A stretch of 43,432 bases of DNA, from assembly GCA_945861155.1 (NCBI GenBank), contig CAMATN010000031.1, forward strand, positions 1 to 43,432, in the 5' to 3' direction. Below, piece after piece: positions 16,756-25,732 of the stretch (its first letter is position 1; every line of letters starts with the position of its first letter). This DNA comes from Rhizobium sp. Q54 (lineage in GTDB: Bacteria > Pseudomonadota > Alphaproteobacteria > ATCC43930 > CGMCC-115725). Position numbers and translations under genes: made by a program. A model generated the notes under the pieces. That model searched no databases. It had not been told where the DNA came from and saw only the letters and a list, made by a program, of their open reading frames with translations.

Positions 16756-17817
16756 ATGAACCTGTTCAAGGAGCACGCGGTGCGCGATCACGCCGCCGCC
16801 GCGGCGCAGATCCCGGTCATCGATTTCGGCCCGGTCTTTGCCGGCGAGCCCGATGCGCTGCGCCGGATCGCGGCGCAGGCACGGCATGCGTGCGAAAATG
16901 TCGGGTTTTTCTACGCGCTGAACCACGGCGTGCCCGAGGATGTCGTCGAGCGCGCGTTTGCCGCGTCGCGCCGGTTTCACGCCCTGCCGCTCGCCGACAA
17001 ACTAACGCTGCGGCTCAACGAAAACAATATCGGGTATCTGCCGATCGACGCCTCGGTGCAGGGCGCCTCGACCGTGCATAAGGCGACCCGTCCAAACCGC
17101 AACGAGAGCTTTTTCGTCAGTCACGACCGCGGCCCTGACCACCCCGACGTACTGGCCGGGAAGCCTTTGCGCGGGCGCAACCAGTGGCCGCCCGAGGTCA
17201 GCGACGGAATGGCTGAAATGCGCCGCGACATGATGGGATATTTCGACGCGCTTGGAGCGATGTGCGACCGCATCCTGCCGGTCTTCGCGGTGGCGCTCGA
17301 CATGCCGGATGGTTTTTTCGGGCCGTTCTTCGCCAATGAAGGGCACGCCAATCTGCGCCTCCTGCATTATCCGCCGCAGCCCGCCGACGAGGACAATCTG
17401 TTCGGCCAGGCGCCGCACACCGACAACAGCTTTATGACCGCGCTCGCCCGCACCGACGTGCCGGGGCTCGCGGTGCGGCTGCCTTCCGGCGAGTGGTTCG
17501 CGCCGCCGATCGTGCCCGGCACGTTCCTGATCAACCTCGGCAACATCATGCGGCGCTGGTCGAACGACCGCTTCCTGTCGACCCCGCACGGCGTGCTTAA
17601 CGACAGCGGCGCCGACCGCTATTCGCTCGCCTATTTCCACAGCCCGAACCCGGACAGCGTCATCGAATGCCTGCCGAGCTGCGTGTCGGCCGACAACCCG
17701 GCCCGCTATGCGCCGGCGGTCTACCGCGACCTCGTGCTGGAATTCTACCGCGCCAATTATTTCCACCAGAAAGGCCACATCTCCGACGCCGCGGCGCAAG
17801 CCGCGGCGGCCGAATAG
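16756..17817 (+). CDS. Isopenicillin N synthase-like 2OG-Fe(II) dioxygenase
   Basis: This 353-residue member of the non-heme iron oxygenase superfamily begins with IPVIDFGPVFAG, the conserved DIOX_N opening. The iron triad is visible: H221 and D223 in PHTDNSF, and H278 in STPHGVL. R288 and S290 (RYS) bind the 2-oxoglutarate carboxylate. The length and ARHACENVGFFYALNHGVPED are like plant/bacterial IPNS-type dioxygenases. Substrates in bacteria range from flavonoid-like to amino acid compounds; none can be chosen here. A strong ribosome-binding site (AGGGAGGGG) precedes ATG 16756. It starts 43 bases after the GNAT gene and ends seven bases before the lactonase-like gene, so the last two are probably cotranslated. 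Confidence 0.9.
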   Translation: MNLFKEHAVRDHAAAAAQIPVIDFGPVFAGEPDALRRIAAQARHACENVGFFYALNHGVPEDVVERAFAASRRFHALPLADKLTLRLNENNIGYLPIDASVQGASTVHKATRPNRNESFFVSHDRGPDHPDVLAGKPLRGRNQWPPEVSDGMAEMRRDMMGYFDALGAMCDRILPVFAVALDMPDGFFGPFFANEGHANLRLLHYPPQPADEDNLFGQAPHTDNSFMTALARTDVPGLAVRLPSGEWFAPPIVPGTFLINLGNIMRRWSNDRFLSTPHGVLNDSGADRYSLAYFHSPNPDSVIECLPSCVSADNPARYAPAVYRDLVLEFYRANYFHQKGHISDAAAQAAAAE

Positions 17818-17824
17818 CGCCGCA

Positions 17825-18589
17825 ATGAGCCTCGCCGTCTACGCCCTGACTTGCGGCCACCTCACCGGTGAGCTCGCGCACCTGATGGAAGGCGGCGAGG
17901 GCCGCATCCGGCTGCCGATCCCGGCCTATCTGATCGAGCACCATCGAGGAACGGCGCTGTTCGACACGGGTATGCATCTCGATTGCCAGCATGACCCGGC
18001 CGGGCGGGTCGGAGCGCGCCTCGCCGGCCTGTTCGATTTCGACTACCGTCCCGGCGAGGAGATCGGCGCGCGCCTGGCGGCGCTCGACCGTGACCCGGCG
18101 AGAATCGACCTCGTCATCAACTCGCATTTCCATTTCGACCATGTCGGCGGCAACGCGCAGATCCCGAACGCGACGATCGTCGTGCAGCGCCGCGAATGGG
18201 ATGCCGGCATGGACCCCGACAGCGCCGCGCGGCGCGGCTTCGACCCGCGCGATTTCGATCTCGGCCACAAATTGCGCCTCGTCGATGGCGAGCACGATGT
18301 ATTCGGCGACGGCTCGGTTGTCTGCCTGCCGACATACGGCCACACGCCGGGGCACCAATCGCTAAAGCTGCGGCTGGAGGGCGGAGATATCGTGCTCGCC
18401 GCCGACAGCTGCTATTTCTGCCGCACCCTGCGCGAGCACCGCCTGCCGCGCTTCATGCACGACCGCGCGGCGATGCTCGCCTCGCTCGACCGCCTCGCCG
18501 CGCTCGAAGCGAACGGCGCCCGCATTTTTTTCGGCCACGACCCCGAATTCTGGCAAACCGTGCCGCAGGCGCCAGAGGCGCTTTCGTAG
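17825..18589 (+). CDS. AiiA-like metallo-beta-lactamase-fold lactonase (N-acyl homoserine lactonase family)
   Basis: This 254-residue MBL-fold hydrolase matches the AiiA quorum-quenching lactonase at each metal position. H101-x-H103-x-D105-H106 is HFHFDH, H177 lies in GHTPGHQS, D194 bridges the two metals and H238 is in FFGHD. Y197 (DSCY) sits where AiiA Tyr194 contacts the lactone. The N-terminal IPAYLIEHHRGTALFDTGMH is also typical of the family. It would hydrolyse the lactone ring of acyl-homoserine lactones or a related lactone in the cytoplasm. The gene follows the 2OG oxygenase by seven bases, so a shared substrate pathway is possible. No luxI or luxR is in the window, so the natural substrate remains open. 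Confidence 0.9.
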   Translation: MSLAVYALTCGHLTGELAHLMEGGEGRIRLPIPAYLIEHHRGTALFDTGMHLDCQHDPAGRVGARLAGLFDFDYRPGEEIGARLAALDRDPARIDLVINSHFHFDHVGGNAQIPNATIVVQRREWDAGMDPDSAARRGFDPRDFDLGHKLRLVDGEHDVFGDGSVVCLPTYGHTPGHQSLKLRLEGGDIVLAADSCYFCRTLREHRLPRFMHDRAAMLASLDRLAALEANGARIFFGHDPEFWQTVPQAPEALS

Positions 18590-18611
18590 CCCAGGGAAGT
18601 GCTTCTGAGGG

Positions 18612-18986
18612 TTACCAAATCAATGTAGCACCGTAAGCAGCAAATGCGCGGTCGCCGGTGACGATCGGCAACTGATCCGCCAATGCTTGCGAAATCAGGA
18701 GACGATCAAACGGGTCTCTGTGCAAATGGGGCAACGACTCTAGTACGCGCAAATGCTCGAAAGTGATGCCGATCACCGAAAAACCCTCGTCGCGAACGAC
18801 GGCCTCCAGGTCGTGCGGGAAATTCAACTTGCCTAGCGATCGCTTGATCGTAAGTTCCCACAGCGAACCGATTCCCAGCAACACCTCGTTGCCGGGGTCA
18901 GAGACGGCTCGACGAGCTCGGACGGTCAGTGCAGATGAGGCGGTGAGCCACCATATGAATGCATGAGCGTCGAGCATCAGCCTCAA
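18612..18986 (-). CDS. vapC: PIN-domain toxin (VapC-type)
   Basis: This 124-residue PIN-domain RNase is the predicted toxin of a type II pair. The four acidic metal ligands are present: D6 (MLDAHAF), E44 (GSLWELTIK), D94 (RDPFDRLL) and D112 (VTGDRAF). The pattern LDAHAFIWWLTASSAL and the RDPFDRLLISQA region belong to the VapC subgroup usually paired with Phd-type antitoxins. VapC toxins cleave initiator tRNA, other tRNAs or rRNA; the target here is unknown. The start codon overlaps the antitoxin stop by four bases (ATGA), giving coupled translation with antitoxin first. It is convergent with the lactonase-like gene. Confidence 0.92.
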   Translation of the reverse strand: MRLMLDAHAFIWWLTASSALTVRARRAVSDPGNEVLLGIGSLWELTIKRSLGKLNFPHDLEAVVRDEGFSVIGITFEHLRVLESLPHLHRDPFDRLLISQALADQLPIVTGDRAFAAYGATLIW

Positions 18987-19219
18987 AGGGGCCTCTCAAA
19001 ATCGTCGATCTCCTCGTCGGTGAACTCGAAATCGGGAGAAATCCAGATTTGGCCTTTGAGGCGACCCGGAACCCGCGGCTCGGCCTTCTTGGGCACCGGA
19101 ACGAGCTTGACCAGTGGATTGCCGTTGCGGCCGATGATGACTTCTTCGCCGGCCAGAGCGCGTTCGACGAGCCGTGAAAGCGTGGTTTTGGCCTGGTGCA
19201 TATTGATGACTTCGCTCAT
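18983..19219 (-). CDS. Phd/YefM-type antitoxin of the PIN toxin
   Basis: This 78-residue antitoxin has the Phd/YefM N-terminal DNA-binding fold (MSEVINMHQAKTTLSRLVER, then ALAGEEVIIGRNGNPLVKLVP). The C-terminal tail (SPDFEFTDEEIDDFERPL) is acidic and probably disordered. It would wrap the toxin and block its active site. The start at 19219 was chosen because it gives the standard N-terminus; a longer reading frame would cross the palindromic operator. The pair is probably autorepressed through the TTAGCTA/TAGCTAA palindrome 11 bases upstream. The overlapping gene order antitoxin-toxin is standard for type II modules. It is often called VapB in such pairs, although the fold is Phd and not AbrB. 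Confidence 0.92.
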   Translation of the reverse strand: MSEVINMHQAKTTLSRLVERALAGEEVIIGRNGNPLVKLVPVPKKAEPRVPGRLKGQIWISPDFEFTDEEIDDFERPL

Positions 19220-19229
19220 GTCGGCACCC

Positions 19230-19276
19230 TTAGCTAACCTAGCTAAAGTAAATGACGAATGCGCCGTAGCCGTCAA
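19230..19276 (-). promoter_or_regulatory. Promoter and palindromic operator of the toxin-antitoxin module
   Basis: A perfect inverted repeat, TTAGCTA-ACC-TAGCTAA, lies at 19230-19246, eleven bases before the antitoxin ATG. On the minus strand a TTGACG -35-like hexamer (19271-19276) is followed 17 bases later by ATTTAC (19248-19253), a weak -10. Transcription would then start inside the palindrome. This geometry fits autorepression by the antitoxin-toxin complex. The palindrome is directly visible; the promoter elements are inferred. Confidence 0.6.
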
Positions 19277-19342
19277 GGTTCCGCCTGTCTCGGAGCGCCT
19301 ATTCCGGTAGACGCCCGTTTCCTGCCGGCGTAAGTTCCCGCC

Positions 19343-20530
19343 ATGGTTTGGGCGGTCGGTCGGGCGCCCTATGCGTCACATTCGGAAAACAGCCGCGGCC
19401 GGCTCCATCCCGAGCCGGAGCATGTTATGCGCTCGCCGTTCCAGCGCGACCGCGACCGCATCATCCATTCGACCGCGTTCCGACGGCTGAAGCACAAGAC
19501 CCAGGTCTTCGTCTATCACGAGGGCGACCACTACCGCACCCGGCTGACCCACAGCCTCGAAGTCGCTCAGATCGCGCGTACGATCGCCCGGGCATTGGGG
19601 CTCGACGAGGACCTCGCCGAGGCGGTTGGCCTCGCCCACGATCTCGGCCACACTCCGTTCGGCCATGCCGGGGAGGAGGCGCTCAACGCCGAGATGCAGC
19701 CCTTTGGCGGCTTCTCGCACAACGACCAGACCTTGCGCATTCTGACCCGGCTCGAGCGCCGCTATGCCGAGTTCGACGGGCTGAACCTGACCTGGGAGAG
19801 CCTCGAAGGCACGGTCAAGCATAACGGACCGCTTTGCGGGCCGTTCAGCGGCGTGTGCGGCGAGCGGCCGGTGCCGTCCTCGATCGCCGAATACGATTTG
19901 CGGCACAAGCTCGAACTCGACAGCTTTCCGGGCCCCGAGGCGCAGGTCGCCGCCCTCGCCGACGACATCGCCTATAACAATCACGACCTCGACGACGGGC
20001 TGCGCGCCGGCCTCTTTGCCGTGGCCGACCTCGCCGAGGTGCCGCTCGTTGGCCCGATGTTCGACGAGGTCGCCCGGCGCTATCCCGGCATCGACGAATC
20101 CCGGCTGATCCACGAGGCGATTCGCCGCGTGATCGATCGCATGGTGCGCGACGTGGTCGACCAGACCCGGCGACGCCTCGCCGAAAGCGGGGTCGGCAGC
20201 GTGGACGAGGTGCGCCGGCTAGGCATTCCGGTCGCGGCTTTTTCGGACGAGATGCGGGAGCACGACCGGGCGCTCAAGCGATTCCTGTTCGAGCGGATGT
20301 ACCGGCACTATCGGGTTAACCGCATGAGTTCAAAAGCCCGCCGCGTCGTGCGCGAGCTGTTCCAGCTGTTCCTCGCCGAGCCCGAATGCCTGCCCGGCGA
20401 ATGGCGCGCGCTGACCGGCGGCAGCCCGCCCGAGACCGCCCGGATCGTCGCCGATTACCTCGCCGGCATGACCGACCGATTCGCACTCGACGAGCATCGC
20501 CGGTTGTTCGATACCTACGCTCCGGTATGA
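19343..20530 (+). CDS. dgt: Deoxyguanosinetriphosphate triphosphohydrolase-like HD protein
   Basis: This 395-residue HD-domain dNTP triphosphohydrolase removes tripolyphosphate from dNTPs, thereby controlling nucleotide pools. The metal site is H70 ([10 protein letters not shown]), H99-D100 ([15 protein letters not shown]) and D207/D208 ([10 protein letters not shown]). The N-terminal [29 protein letters not shown] and [19 protein letters not shown] stretches are those of the short proteobacterial class (about 390 residues), distinct from the longer E. coli Dgt. It starts the run dgt-argS-SPOR-nagZ, an order widely kept in alphaproteobacteria, and ends ten bases before argS. The toxin-antitoxin module stands just upstream on the other strand. 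Confidence 0.94.
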   Translation: MVWAVGRAPYASHSENSRGRLHPEPEHVMRSPFQRDRDRIIHSTAFRRLKHKTQVFVYHEGDHYRTRLTHSLEVAQIARTIARALGLDEDLAEAVGLAHDLGHTPFGHAGEEALNAEMQPFGGFSHNDQTLRILTRLERRYAEFDGLNLTWESLEGTVKHNGPLCGPFSGVCGERPVPSSIAEYDLRHKLELDSFPGPEAQVAALADDIAYNNHDLDDGLRAGLFAVADLAEVPLVGPMFDEVARRYPGIDESRLIHEAIRRVIDRMVRDVVDQTRRRLAESGVGSVDEVRRLGIPVAAFSDEMREHDRALKRFLFERMYRHYRVNRMSSKARRVVRELFQLFLAEPECLPGEWRALTGGSPPETARIVADYLAGMTDRFALDEHRRLFDTYAPV

Positions 20531-20540
20531 CAAAGATGCC

Positions 20541-22319
20541 ATGACCAATATCTTCGGCGATTTCCGCCGGCTCGTTGTCGCCGCGCTCGATGATCTCGCG
20601 GCAGCGGGAACGCTCCCGGCGGGGCTCGATTTCAGCCGCGTCGCGGTCGAGCCGCCGCGCGACCCGGCCCACGGCGATCTCGCGACCAACGCGGCGATGG
20701 TGCTGGCCGGCCCTCTCAAACAAAACCCGATGGCGCTGGCCGAGCGGATCGCCGCCGCGCTCGCCGGACGCGAGCTGGTCAGCGCCGATTACCGCGGCTC
20801 CGGTTTTACCGTGACCGCGGTGCGGCCGGGGTTTCTGAACATCCGGCTCGACCCGGCGGTGTGGCACGCGCAATTGCGCGCGATCCTGCGCGCCGGGACC
20901 GCTTACGGCAATTCGACGATCGGCGGCGGCGAACCGGTCAATGTCGAATTCGTCTCGGCCAACCCGACCGGGCCGTTGCATGTCGGGCATGGCCGCGGCG
21001 CGGTGGTCGGCGATGCGCTGGCGACGCTGCTCGCCAAGGCCGGGTTCGCGGTCCATCGCGAATATTACATCAACGATGCCGGCGCCCAGGTCGATGTCCT
21101 CGCCCGCTCGACCCATCTGCGCTATCGCGAGGCGCTTGGCGAGACCGTCGGCGCGATCCCGGAAGGGTTCTATCCCGGCGAGTACCTGGTCGCGACCGGC
21201 CAGGCCCTCGCCGAGTGCGACGGTGATCGCTGGCTCGGGCGTCCCGAGGCGGAATGGCTCGCGCCGCTGCGCGAGTTCGCGGTCGCCGAGATGATCGGGC
21301 TGATCCGCGCCGACCTGGCGGCGCTCGGGGTCGGCTTCGACGCCTTCGTCTCGGAACAGGCGCTGGTCGCCAGCGGCGCGGTCGACGCCGCGCTCGCCGC
21401 GCTCGCCGAGCGCGGGCTGATCTATACCGGGGTGCTCGAACCGCCCAAGGGCAAATTGCCCGACGATTGGGAGCCGCGCCCGCAGACCCTGTTCCGCGCC
21501 ACCCGGTTCGGCGACGAGGTCGACCGGCCGCTCAAGAAATCCGACGGGTCGTGGACTTATTTCGCCGCCGACATCGCCTATCACCACGACAAATTCCGCC
21601 GCGGCTTCCGTAACCTGATCGATGTCTGGGGGGCCGATCACGGCGGCTATGTCAAGCGCATGCAGGCGGCGGTAAAGGCGCTGAGCGAAAGCGAGGCGGC
21701 GCTCGACGTCAAGCTGACCCAGCTCGTCAATTTGTTCGACAAGGGCGAGCCGGTGCGGATGTCGAAACGCGCCGGCACGTTCGTGACGTTGCGCGAGGTC
21801 ATCGACGAGGTCGGCCGCGACGCCTTTCGCTTTATCATGCTGACCCGCAAGAACGACCAGACCCTCGAATTCGACTTCGCCAAGGTCATGGAGCAGTCGA
21901 AGGACAACCCGGTCTTTTATGTGCAGTACGCGCATGCCCGCGCCGCCTCGGTGATGCGCCACGCGGCCGAGCAATTTGCGCCCGAACTGCTCGCCGACGC
22001 GGCGCTGGCGGCGACGCCGCTCGATCGTCTCGCCGATCCGGTCGAACTGGCGCTGATCCGCCTCTTGGCGGGCTGGCCGCGCATCGTCGAAAGCGCCGCC
22101 GAAGCGCACGAGCCGCACCGCATCGCCTTTTTCCTCCAGGAGGTCGCGGCGCAATTCCATCTGCTGTGGACCAAGGGCAGGGACGAGGCCTCGCTGCGGT
22201 TTCTGATCGCGGCCGATCCCGAGCTCACGCGCGCGCGGCTCGCGCTGGTGCGGGCGGTGGCGCTCGTCATCGCGTCGGGCCTCGCGGTGTTTGGGGTCGA
22301 ACCGGCGGAGGAGATGTGA
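20541..22319 (+). CDS. argS: Arginyl-tRNA synthetase
   Basis: This 592-residue class I aminoacyl-tRNA synthetase charges tRNA-Arg. The N-terminal Add1 domain (residues 1-110) has [16 protein letters not shown]. The catalytic domain has [17 protein letters not shown], in which HVGH (147-150) is the HIGH motif. [10 protein letters not shown] around residue 407 takes the place of KMSKS; many ArgS enzymes lack the canonical form. The C-terminal DALR anticodon-binding domain (about 470-592) ends near [21 protein letters not shown]. It lies between dgt and the SPOR protein, and its TGA shares one base with the next ATG (TGATG). All domains are complete. Confidence 0.97.
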   Translation: MTNIFGDFRRLVVAALDDLAAAGTLPAGLDFSRVAVEPPRDPAHGDLATNAAMVLAGPLKQNPMALAERIAAALAGRELVSADYRGSGFTVTAVRPGFLNIRLDPAVWHAQLRAILRAGTAYGNSTIGGGEPVNVEFVSANPTGPLHVGHGRGAVVGDALATLLAKAGFAVHREYYINDAGAQVDVLARSTHLRYREALGETVGAIPEGFYPGEYLVATGQALAECDGDRWLGRPEAEWLAPLREFAVAEMIGLIRADLAALGVGFDAFVSEQALVASGAVDAALAALAERGLIYTGVLEPPKGKLPDDWEPRPQTLFRATRFGDEVDRPLKKSDGSWTYFAADIAYHHDKFRRGFRNLIDVWGADHGGYVKRMQAAVKALSESEAALDVKLTQLVNLFDKGEPVRMSKRAGTFVTLREVIDEVGRDAFRFIMLTRKNDQTLEFDFAKVMEQSKDNPVFYVQYAHARAASVMRHAAEQFAPELLADAALAATPLDRLADPVELALIRLLAGWPRIVESAAEAHEPHRIAFFLQEVAAQFHLLWTKGRDEASLRFLIAADPELTRARLALVRAVALVIASGLAVFGVEPAEEM

Positions 22320-23194
22320 TGCGCCAGCCGGTCAGCCATTATGATGAGCGCCCCGGGGAGCGCCCCGACAAGAGGTTTGAGCTGGTCGGCGAGGAACGTC
22401 AGGACGAGGCCGCGCGCCGCGACCGGCGGTTGCCGGCTGTGCTGATCGCGGTGCTCGCGATGGTGCTGTTCGCCGGCGGTCTGTGGTTCGCTTATGTGCA
22501 AGGCGCCCGCAATCCGGCCGTGACCGCGTCGGGCGATGGGGTGCCGCTGATCCGCGCCGATGAGCGCCCGACCAAGGTCAAGCCCGATCAGCCGGGCGGC
22601 ATGCCGATCCCCGATCAGAACGTCTCGCTCTACGGCGAGAAGCCGGCGAAGCCCGGGGTGGAGAAACTGCTCCCGGCGGCCGAACAGCCGATGCCGCGTC
22701 CGGCGCCCGCGCCCCCATCGCCACCCAGGGAGGCCGCGCTGCCGACGCAAGCTGGCGCTGTATCGGCGACCCCAGGCGGGAGTGCGCCGGCCGCCCCGGC
22801 ACCGCAGCCGGCCATGGCTTCGACCAAGCCGGCGGCCGAGCCCAAGCCGGCGGCCGAGCCCAAACCGCCCGCAGCCTCCAAGCCGCCAGCGCCCAAAGTG
22901 GCGGCGGCGACACCGGCGACACCGGCGCCGGCCGAAGGCGCGGCCGGCGGCAAGCACCAGGTTCGGCTTGGCTCGCTGCGCAGCCCCGAGGCCGCCCGCG
23001 AGGAATGGACCCGGCTGAAACGCGACAACCCGGATTTGCTTGGAAATCTGACCGCCAACGCGGTCCGCACCGATCTGGGCGAGAAGGGGATCTATTACCG
23101 CATCGAGGCCGGCCCGTTTGCCGATGCGGCTTCCGCCGAGCGGCTGTGCGGCGAGCTGAAGCGGCGCAATCGCGGGTGCATCCTTGCGCGATGA
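22319..23194 (+). CDS. SPOR-domain inner-membrane protein
   Basis: This 291-residue bitopic protein has a charged cytoplasmic start (about residues 1-40) and one membrane helix (AVLIAVLAMVLFAGGLWFAY). A long Pro/Ala-rich periplasmic linker follows (about 115-210) with tandem KPAAEPKPAAEPKP. The C-terminal SPOR domain (about 215-290) runs from HQVRLGSLRSPEAAREEW to RIEAGPFADAASAERLCGEL. SPOR domains bind denuded glycan strands at the division site. It starts on the last base of argS and overlaps nagZ by four bases, so it is an obligate operon member. The function is probably cell-envelope or septum related; no specific FtsN assignment is made. Confidence 0.92.
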   Translation: MRQPVSHYDERPGERPDKRFELVGEERQDEAARRDRRLPAVLIAVLAMVLFAGGLWFAYVQGARNPAVTASGDGVPLIRADERPTKVKPDQPGGMPIPDQNVSLYGEKPAKPGVEKLLPAAEQPMPRPAPAPPSPPREAALPTQAGAVSATPGGSAPAAPAPQPAMASTKPAAEPKPAAEPKPPAASKPPAPKVAAATPATPAPAEGAAGGKHQVRLGSLRSPEAAREEWTRLKRDNPDLLGNLTANAVRTDLGEKGIYYRIEAGPFADAASAERLCGELKRRNRGCILAR

Positions 23195-24261
23195 GCCCAT
23201 CCTTGCGCGATGAAGCGCCCGACCCCCCCGAGGGACGGCCGCGCGCCGTCATACTGGGCGTTGCCGGCGAGCGCTTGAGCGCGGCCGAAAAACGCTTTTA
23301 CGCGACCGCCGATCCGCTCGGCTTCGTCCTGTTCCGGCGGAACTGCCAGACGCGCGACCAGCTCCGGGCGCTGGTCGACGAGTTGCGCGGGTCGGTCGGC
23401 CGGGCCGACGCGCCGGTGCTGGTCGACCAGGAAGGCGGTCGCGTCGCGCGCTTGACCTCTCCCGAGTGGCGCGCCTATCCGGCCGCCGGGCAAATCGCCG
23501 CGCTGCCCGACCCGATCGCGCACGAGGCCGCCCGGCTGGGCGCCCGGTTGATCGCCGACGACCTCGCCTGGGTCGGCATCACGGTGGATTGCGCACCGGT
23601 GCTCGACCTGCCGACGCGCGATGCCGACCCGGTGATCGGCGACCGCGCCTGGGGCGCCGATCCGGGGCGGGCGGCCCGGCTCGGCCGCGCGTTCTGCGAG
23701 GGGCTCCTTGCCGGCGGCGTATTGCCGGTCATCAAGCACATCCCCGGACATGGCCGGGCGCGGGTCGACAGCCATCATGCGCTGCCGCGGGTCGAGCACA
23801 ACCGGGCGGTCCTCTCGCACAGCGATTTCGCGCCGTTCCGCGCGCTCTCGGCGATGCCGTGGGCGATGACCGCGCATATCGTTTTCGCCGCGATCGACGA
23901 TACCGCGCCGGCGACGCTGTCGCGCAAGGTGATCGACACGGTCATCCGCGGCGATATCGGGTTCGGCGGCGTGTTGCTGTCCGACGACATCTCGATGGCG
24001 GCGCTCGACGGCACGCTGGGCGAGCGCACCAGCCGTGCCCTGGACGCGGGCTGCGATCTCGTGCTGCACTGCAATGGGTTGCTGGACGAGATGGCCGAGA
24101 TTGCCGAGGCCGCGTCGCCGATCACCCCGGCCGCCCAGGCGCGAATCGCACGCGGCGAAGCCCTGCGCCGACGCTGGCGCGAGGACATCGATCGCCGCGC
24201 CGCCGGACTGCGCTTTACCGAATTGTTGTCGAGCGCCGCGACGAGGCAGGCGCGCCGATGA
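23191..24261 (+). CDS. nagZ: Beta-N-acetylhexosaminidase (peptidoglycan recycling)
   Basis: This 356-residue glycoside hydrolase family 3 enzyme removes N-acetylglucosamine from anhydromuropeptides in the cytoplasm during wall recycling. The signature VIKHIPGHGRARVDSHHALP is present, including the histidine of the mobile catalytic loop. The catalytic aspartate is in GVLLSDDISMAAL. Substrate-binding VDQEGGRVARL is intact. The ATG overlaps the SPOR stop (ATGA), and its own stop overlaps the M50 protease start (ATGA). This continuous overlap shows that wall recycling, an intramembrane protease and condensin proteins share one message. Some NagZ proteins influence beta-lactamase induction, but no ampR or ampC is present here. 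Confidence 0.95.
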   Translation: MSPSLRDEAPDPPEGRPRAVILGVAGERLSAAEKRFYATADPLGFVLFRRNCQTRDQLRALVDELRGSVGRADAPVLVDQEGGRVARLTSPEWRAYPAAGQIAALPDPIAHEAARLGARLIADDLAWVGITVDCAPVLDLPTRDADPVIGDRAWGADPGRAARLGRAFCEGLLAGGVLPVIKHIPGHGRARVDSHHALPRVEHNRAVLSHSDFAPFRALSAMPWAMTAHIVFAAIDDTAPATLSRKVIDTVIRGDIGFGGVLLSDDISMAALDGTLGERTSRALDAGCDLVLHCNGLLDEMAEIAEAASPITPAAQARIARGEALRRRWREDIDRRAAGLRFTELLSSAATRQARR

Positions 24262-24959
24262 ATATGACGGGCGATTGGTCGGCCATGCTCTACACGGCCA
24301 GCACCTGGGTGCTGCCGGTTCTCCTCGCCATCACCTTTCACGAGGCGGCGCACGGCTTTGTCGCGCTGCGGTTCGGCGACGACACGGCGCTGCGCGAAGG
24401 CCGCGTCACGCTCAACCCGTTGAAGCACGTAGACCCTTTCGGCACGGTCCTGCTGCCGGCGCTGCTGATCATGCTGCGTTCGCCCTTCCTGTTCGGCTAT
24501 GCCAAGCCGGTGCCGGTGAATTTCGCTCGGCTCCGCCACCCGCGGCTGGACATGGTGTGGGTGGCGCTGGCCGGGCCGGTCATGAACATCCTGCTGGCCA
24601 TCGTCTCGGCGCTGCTGTTCTACGGCGTCGCCTGGATGCCGCCGCGTCCGGCGCAGTGGGCGGCCGAAAACCTGGTGCATTCGATTCAGCTCAACGCGGT
24701 GCTGTGCGTCTTCAACATGCTGCCCTTGCCGCCGCTCGACGGCGGCCGGGTCGCGGTCGGGCTGCTGCCGAATTTCCTGGCGTTTCCGCTGGCAAGGCTC
24801 GAGCCCTACGGCATGCCGATCCTGCTGCTGCTGTTGTTCGTGCTGCCGTTTGCCGGCAGCCAGATCGGGCTCGATCTGAACATCGTCGGGAAGCTGATTG
24901 CCGGGCCGACCAACGCGCTGATCCAACTCGTGCTCCAGCTGACGGGACAGGGTTCTTGA
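24258..24959 (+). CDS. M50-family site-2 protease (small polytopic)
   Basis: This 233-residue membrane metalloprotease has zinc motif H28-E29-x-x-H32 (FHEAAHGF) in the first helix and the third ligand D161 in LPPLDGGRV near the C-terminal helix. AGPVMNILLA and FNMLPLPPLDGG are the usual M50 landmarks. It has about six hydrophobic segments. No PDZ or CBS domain is attached, so it is the minimal type (Rip-like/YwhC-like) and not RseP. It would cut transmembrane substrates within the inner membrane; the target is unknown. Both ends overlap neighbours by four bases (nagZ and scpA), an order also found in other Rhodospirillales-like genomes. Confidence 0.93.
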   Translation: MNMTGDWSAMLYTASTWVLPVLLAITFHEAAHGFVALRFGDDTALREGRVTLNPLKHVDPFGTVLLPALLIMLRSPFLFGYAKPVPVNFARLRHPRLDMVWVALAGPVMNILLAIVSALLFYGVAWMPPRPAQWAAENLVHSIQLNAVLCVFNMLPLPPLDGGRVAVGLLPNFLAFPLARLEPYGMPILLLLLFVLPFAGSQIGLDLNIVGKLIAGPTNALIQLVLQLTGQGS

Positions 24960-25732
24960 GCGCGGCCCAGCCGGCGCTGGTGCTCGACCTCGACGGCTAT
25001 GAGGGGCCGATCGATTTGCTGCTCGCGCTCGCCCGCGAGCAGAAGGTCGATCTCGCCAAATTATCGATCCTGGCGCTGGCTGACCAGTATCTGGCGTTCA
25101 TCGCGGCTCAAACCCGGCTGTGTCTCGAAATCGCCGCCGATTACCTGGTCATGGCGGCGTGGCTCGCCTACCTCAAATCGCGGCTGCTGCTGCCCGAGCC
25201 GCCCTCCGACGACGATGCGCCAAGCGGCGAGCAGCTGGCGGCGGCGCTCGCCCATCGCCTGCGGCTGCTCGCCGCGATGCAGCGCGCCGGGGCGGCGCTG
25301 CTGGCCCGCCCGCAGCTTGGCCGCGAGGTGTTCCTGCGCGGCGCGCCCGAAGGCATCCCGCGAATCGACCGGCCGGTCTATTCGTTGAGCCTTTATGAAT
25401 TGCTGGCCGCGTATGGCGAGGGTCACCGCCGGGTCCATGCCCGGGTCCTGACGATCGAGGCGCCGGCCCTGCATTCGCTCGACGAGGCGTTGCGCCGCCT
25501 TGCCGAGTTCGTCGGGCAGGTGCCGGAATGGCGCGAGCTCGCCAGCTTTTTGCCGGCGGAAATGCGCGGTGGGGTGTTTCGCCGTTCGGCGCTCGCCTCG
25601 ACCTTCGCGGCGCTGTTGGAGCTGACCCGCGCCGGCCGGATCGAACTGCGCCAGGATCGCGCGTTCGGCCCGATCTATCTGCGCAGCCCGGCGGCGCGCC
25701 GCAGCCCGGCCGGCGGGGCTGGCGCCGGATGA
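24956..25732 (+). CDS. scpA: Segregation and condensation protein A
   Basis: This 258-residue kleisin of the SMC-ScpAB condensin bridges SMC heads. Characteristic stretches are the N-terminal LDGYEGPIDLLLALAREQKVD and DYLVMAAWLAYLKSRLLLPEP. The middle linker is Ala/Arg-rich, and the C-terminal winged helix is around FRRSALASTFAALLELTRAGRIELRQ. The start is TTG (24956) inside the stop codon of the M50 gene (TTGA overlap); the frame continues upstream but only through the neighbour. This start gives SAAQPALVLDLDG, typical of the family. It overlaps scpB by four bases. The SMC partner is not in the window. Confidence 0.93.
   Translation: MSAAQPALVLDLDGYEGPIDLLLALAREQKVDLAKLSILALADQYLAFIAAQTRLCLEIAADYLVMAAWLAYLKSRLLLPEPPSDDDAPSGEQLAAALAHRLRLLAAMQRAGAALLARPQLGREVFLRGAPEGIPRIDRPVYSLSLYELLAAYGEGHRRVHARVLTIEAPALHSLDEALRRLAEFVGQVPEWRELASFLPAEMRGGVFRRSALASTFAALLELTRAGRIELRQDRAFGPIYLRSPAARRSPAGGAGAG

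Noticed and set aside
17825-18589. Glyoxalase II or class B beta-lactamase for the MBL-fold gene
   Set aside because: The Asp-Ser-Cys-Tyr placement, length and HFHFDH spacing match AiiA-type lactonases better, and there is no signal peptide as in class B beta-lactamases.
20316-22160. A 614-codon open frame on the minus strand
   Set aside because: It mirrors argS and dgt. ArgS motifs are intact on the plus strand and the antisense product has no family features.
22800-22900. KPAAEPKP repeats in the SPOR protein as a possible tandem-repeat locus
   Set aside because: Only two clear 15-base units occur within a Pro/Ala-rich linker; such linkers are normal for SPOR proteins.
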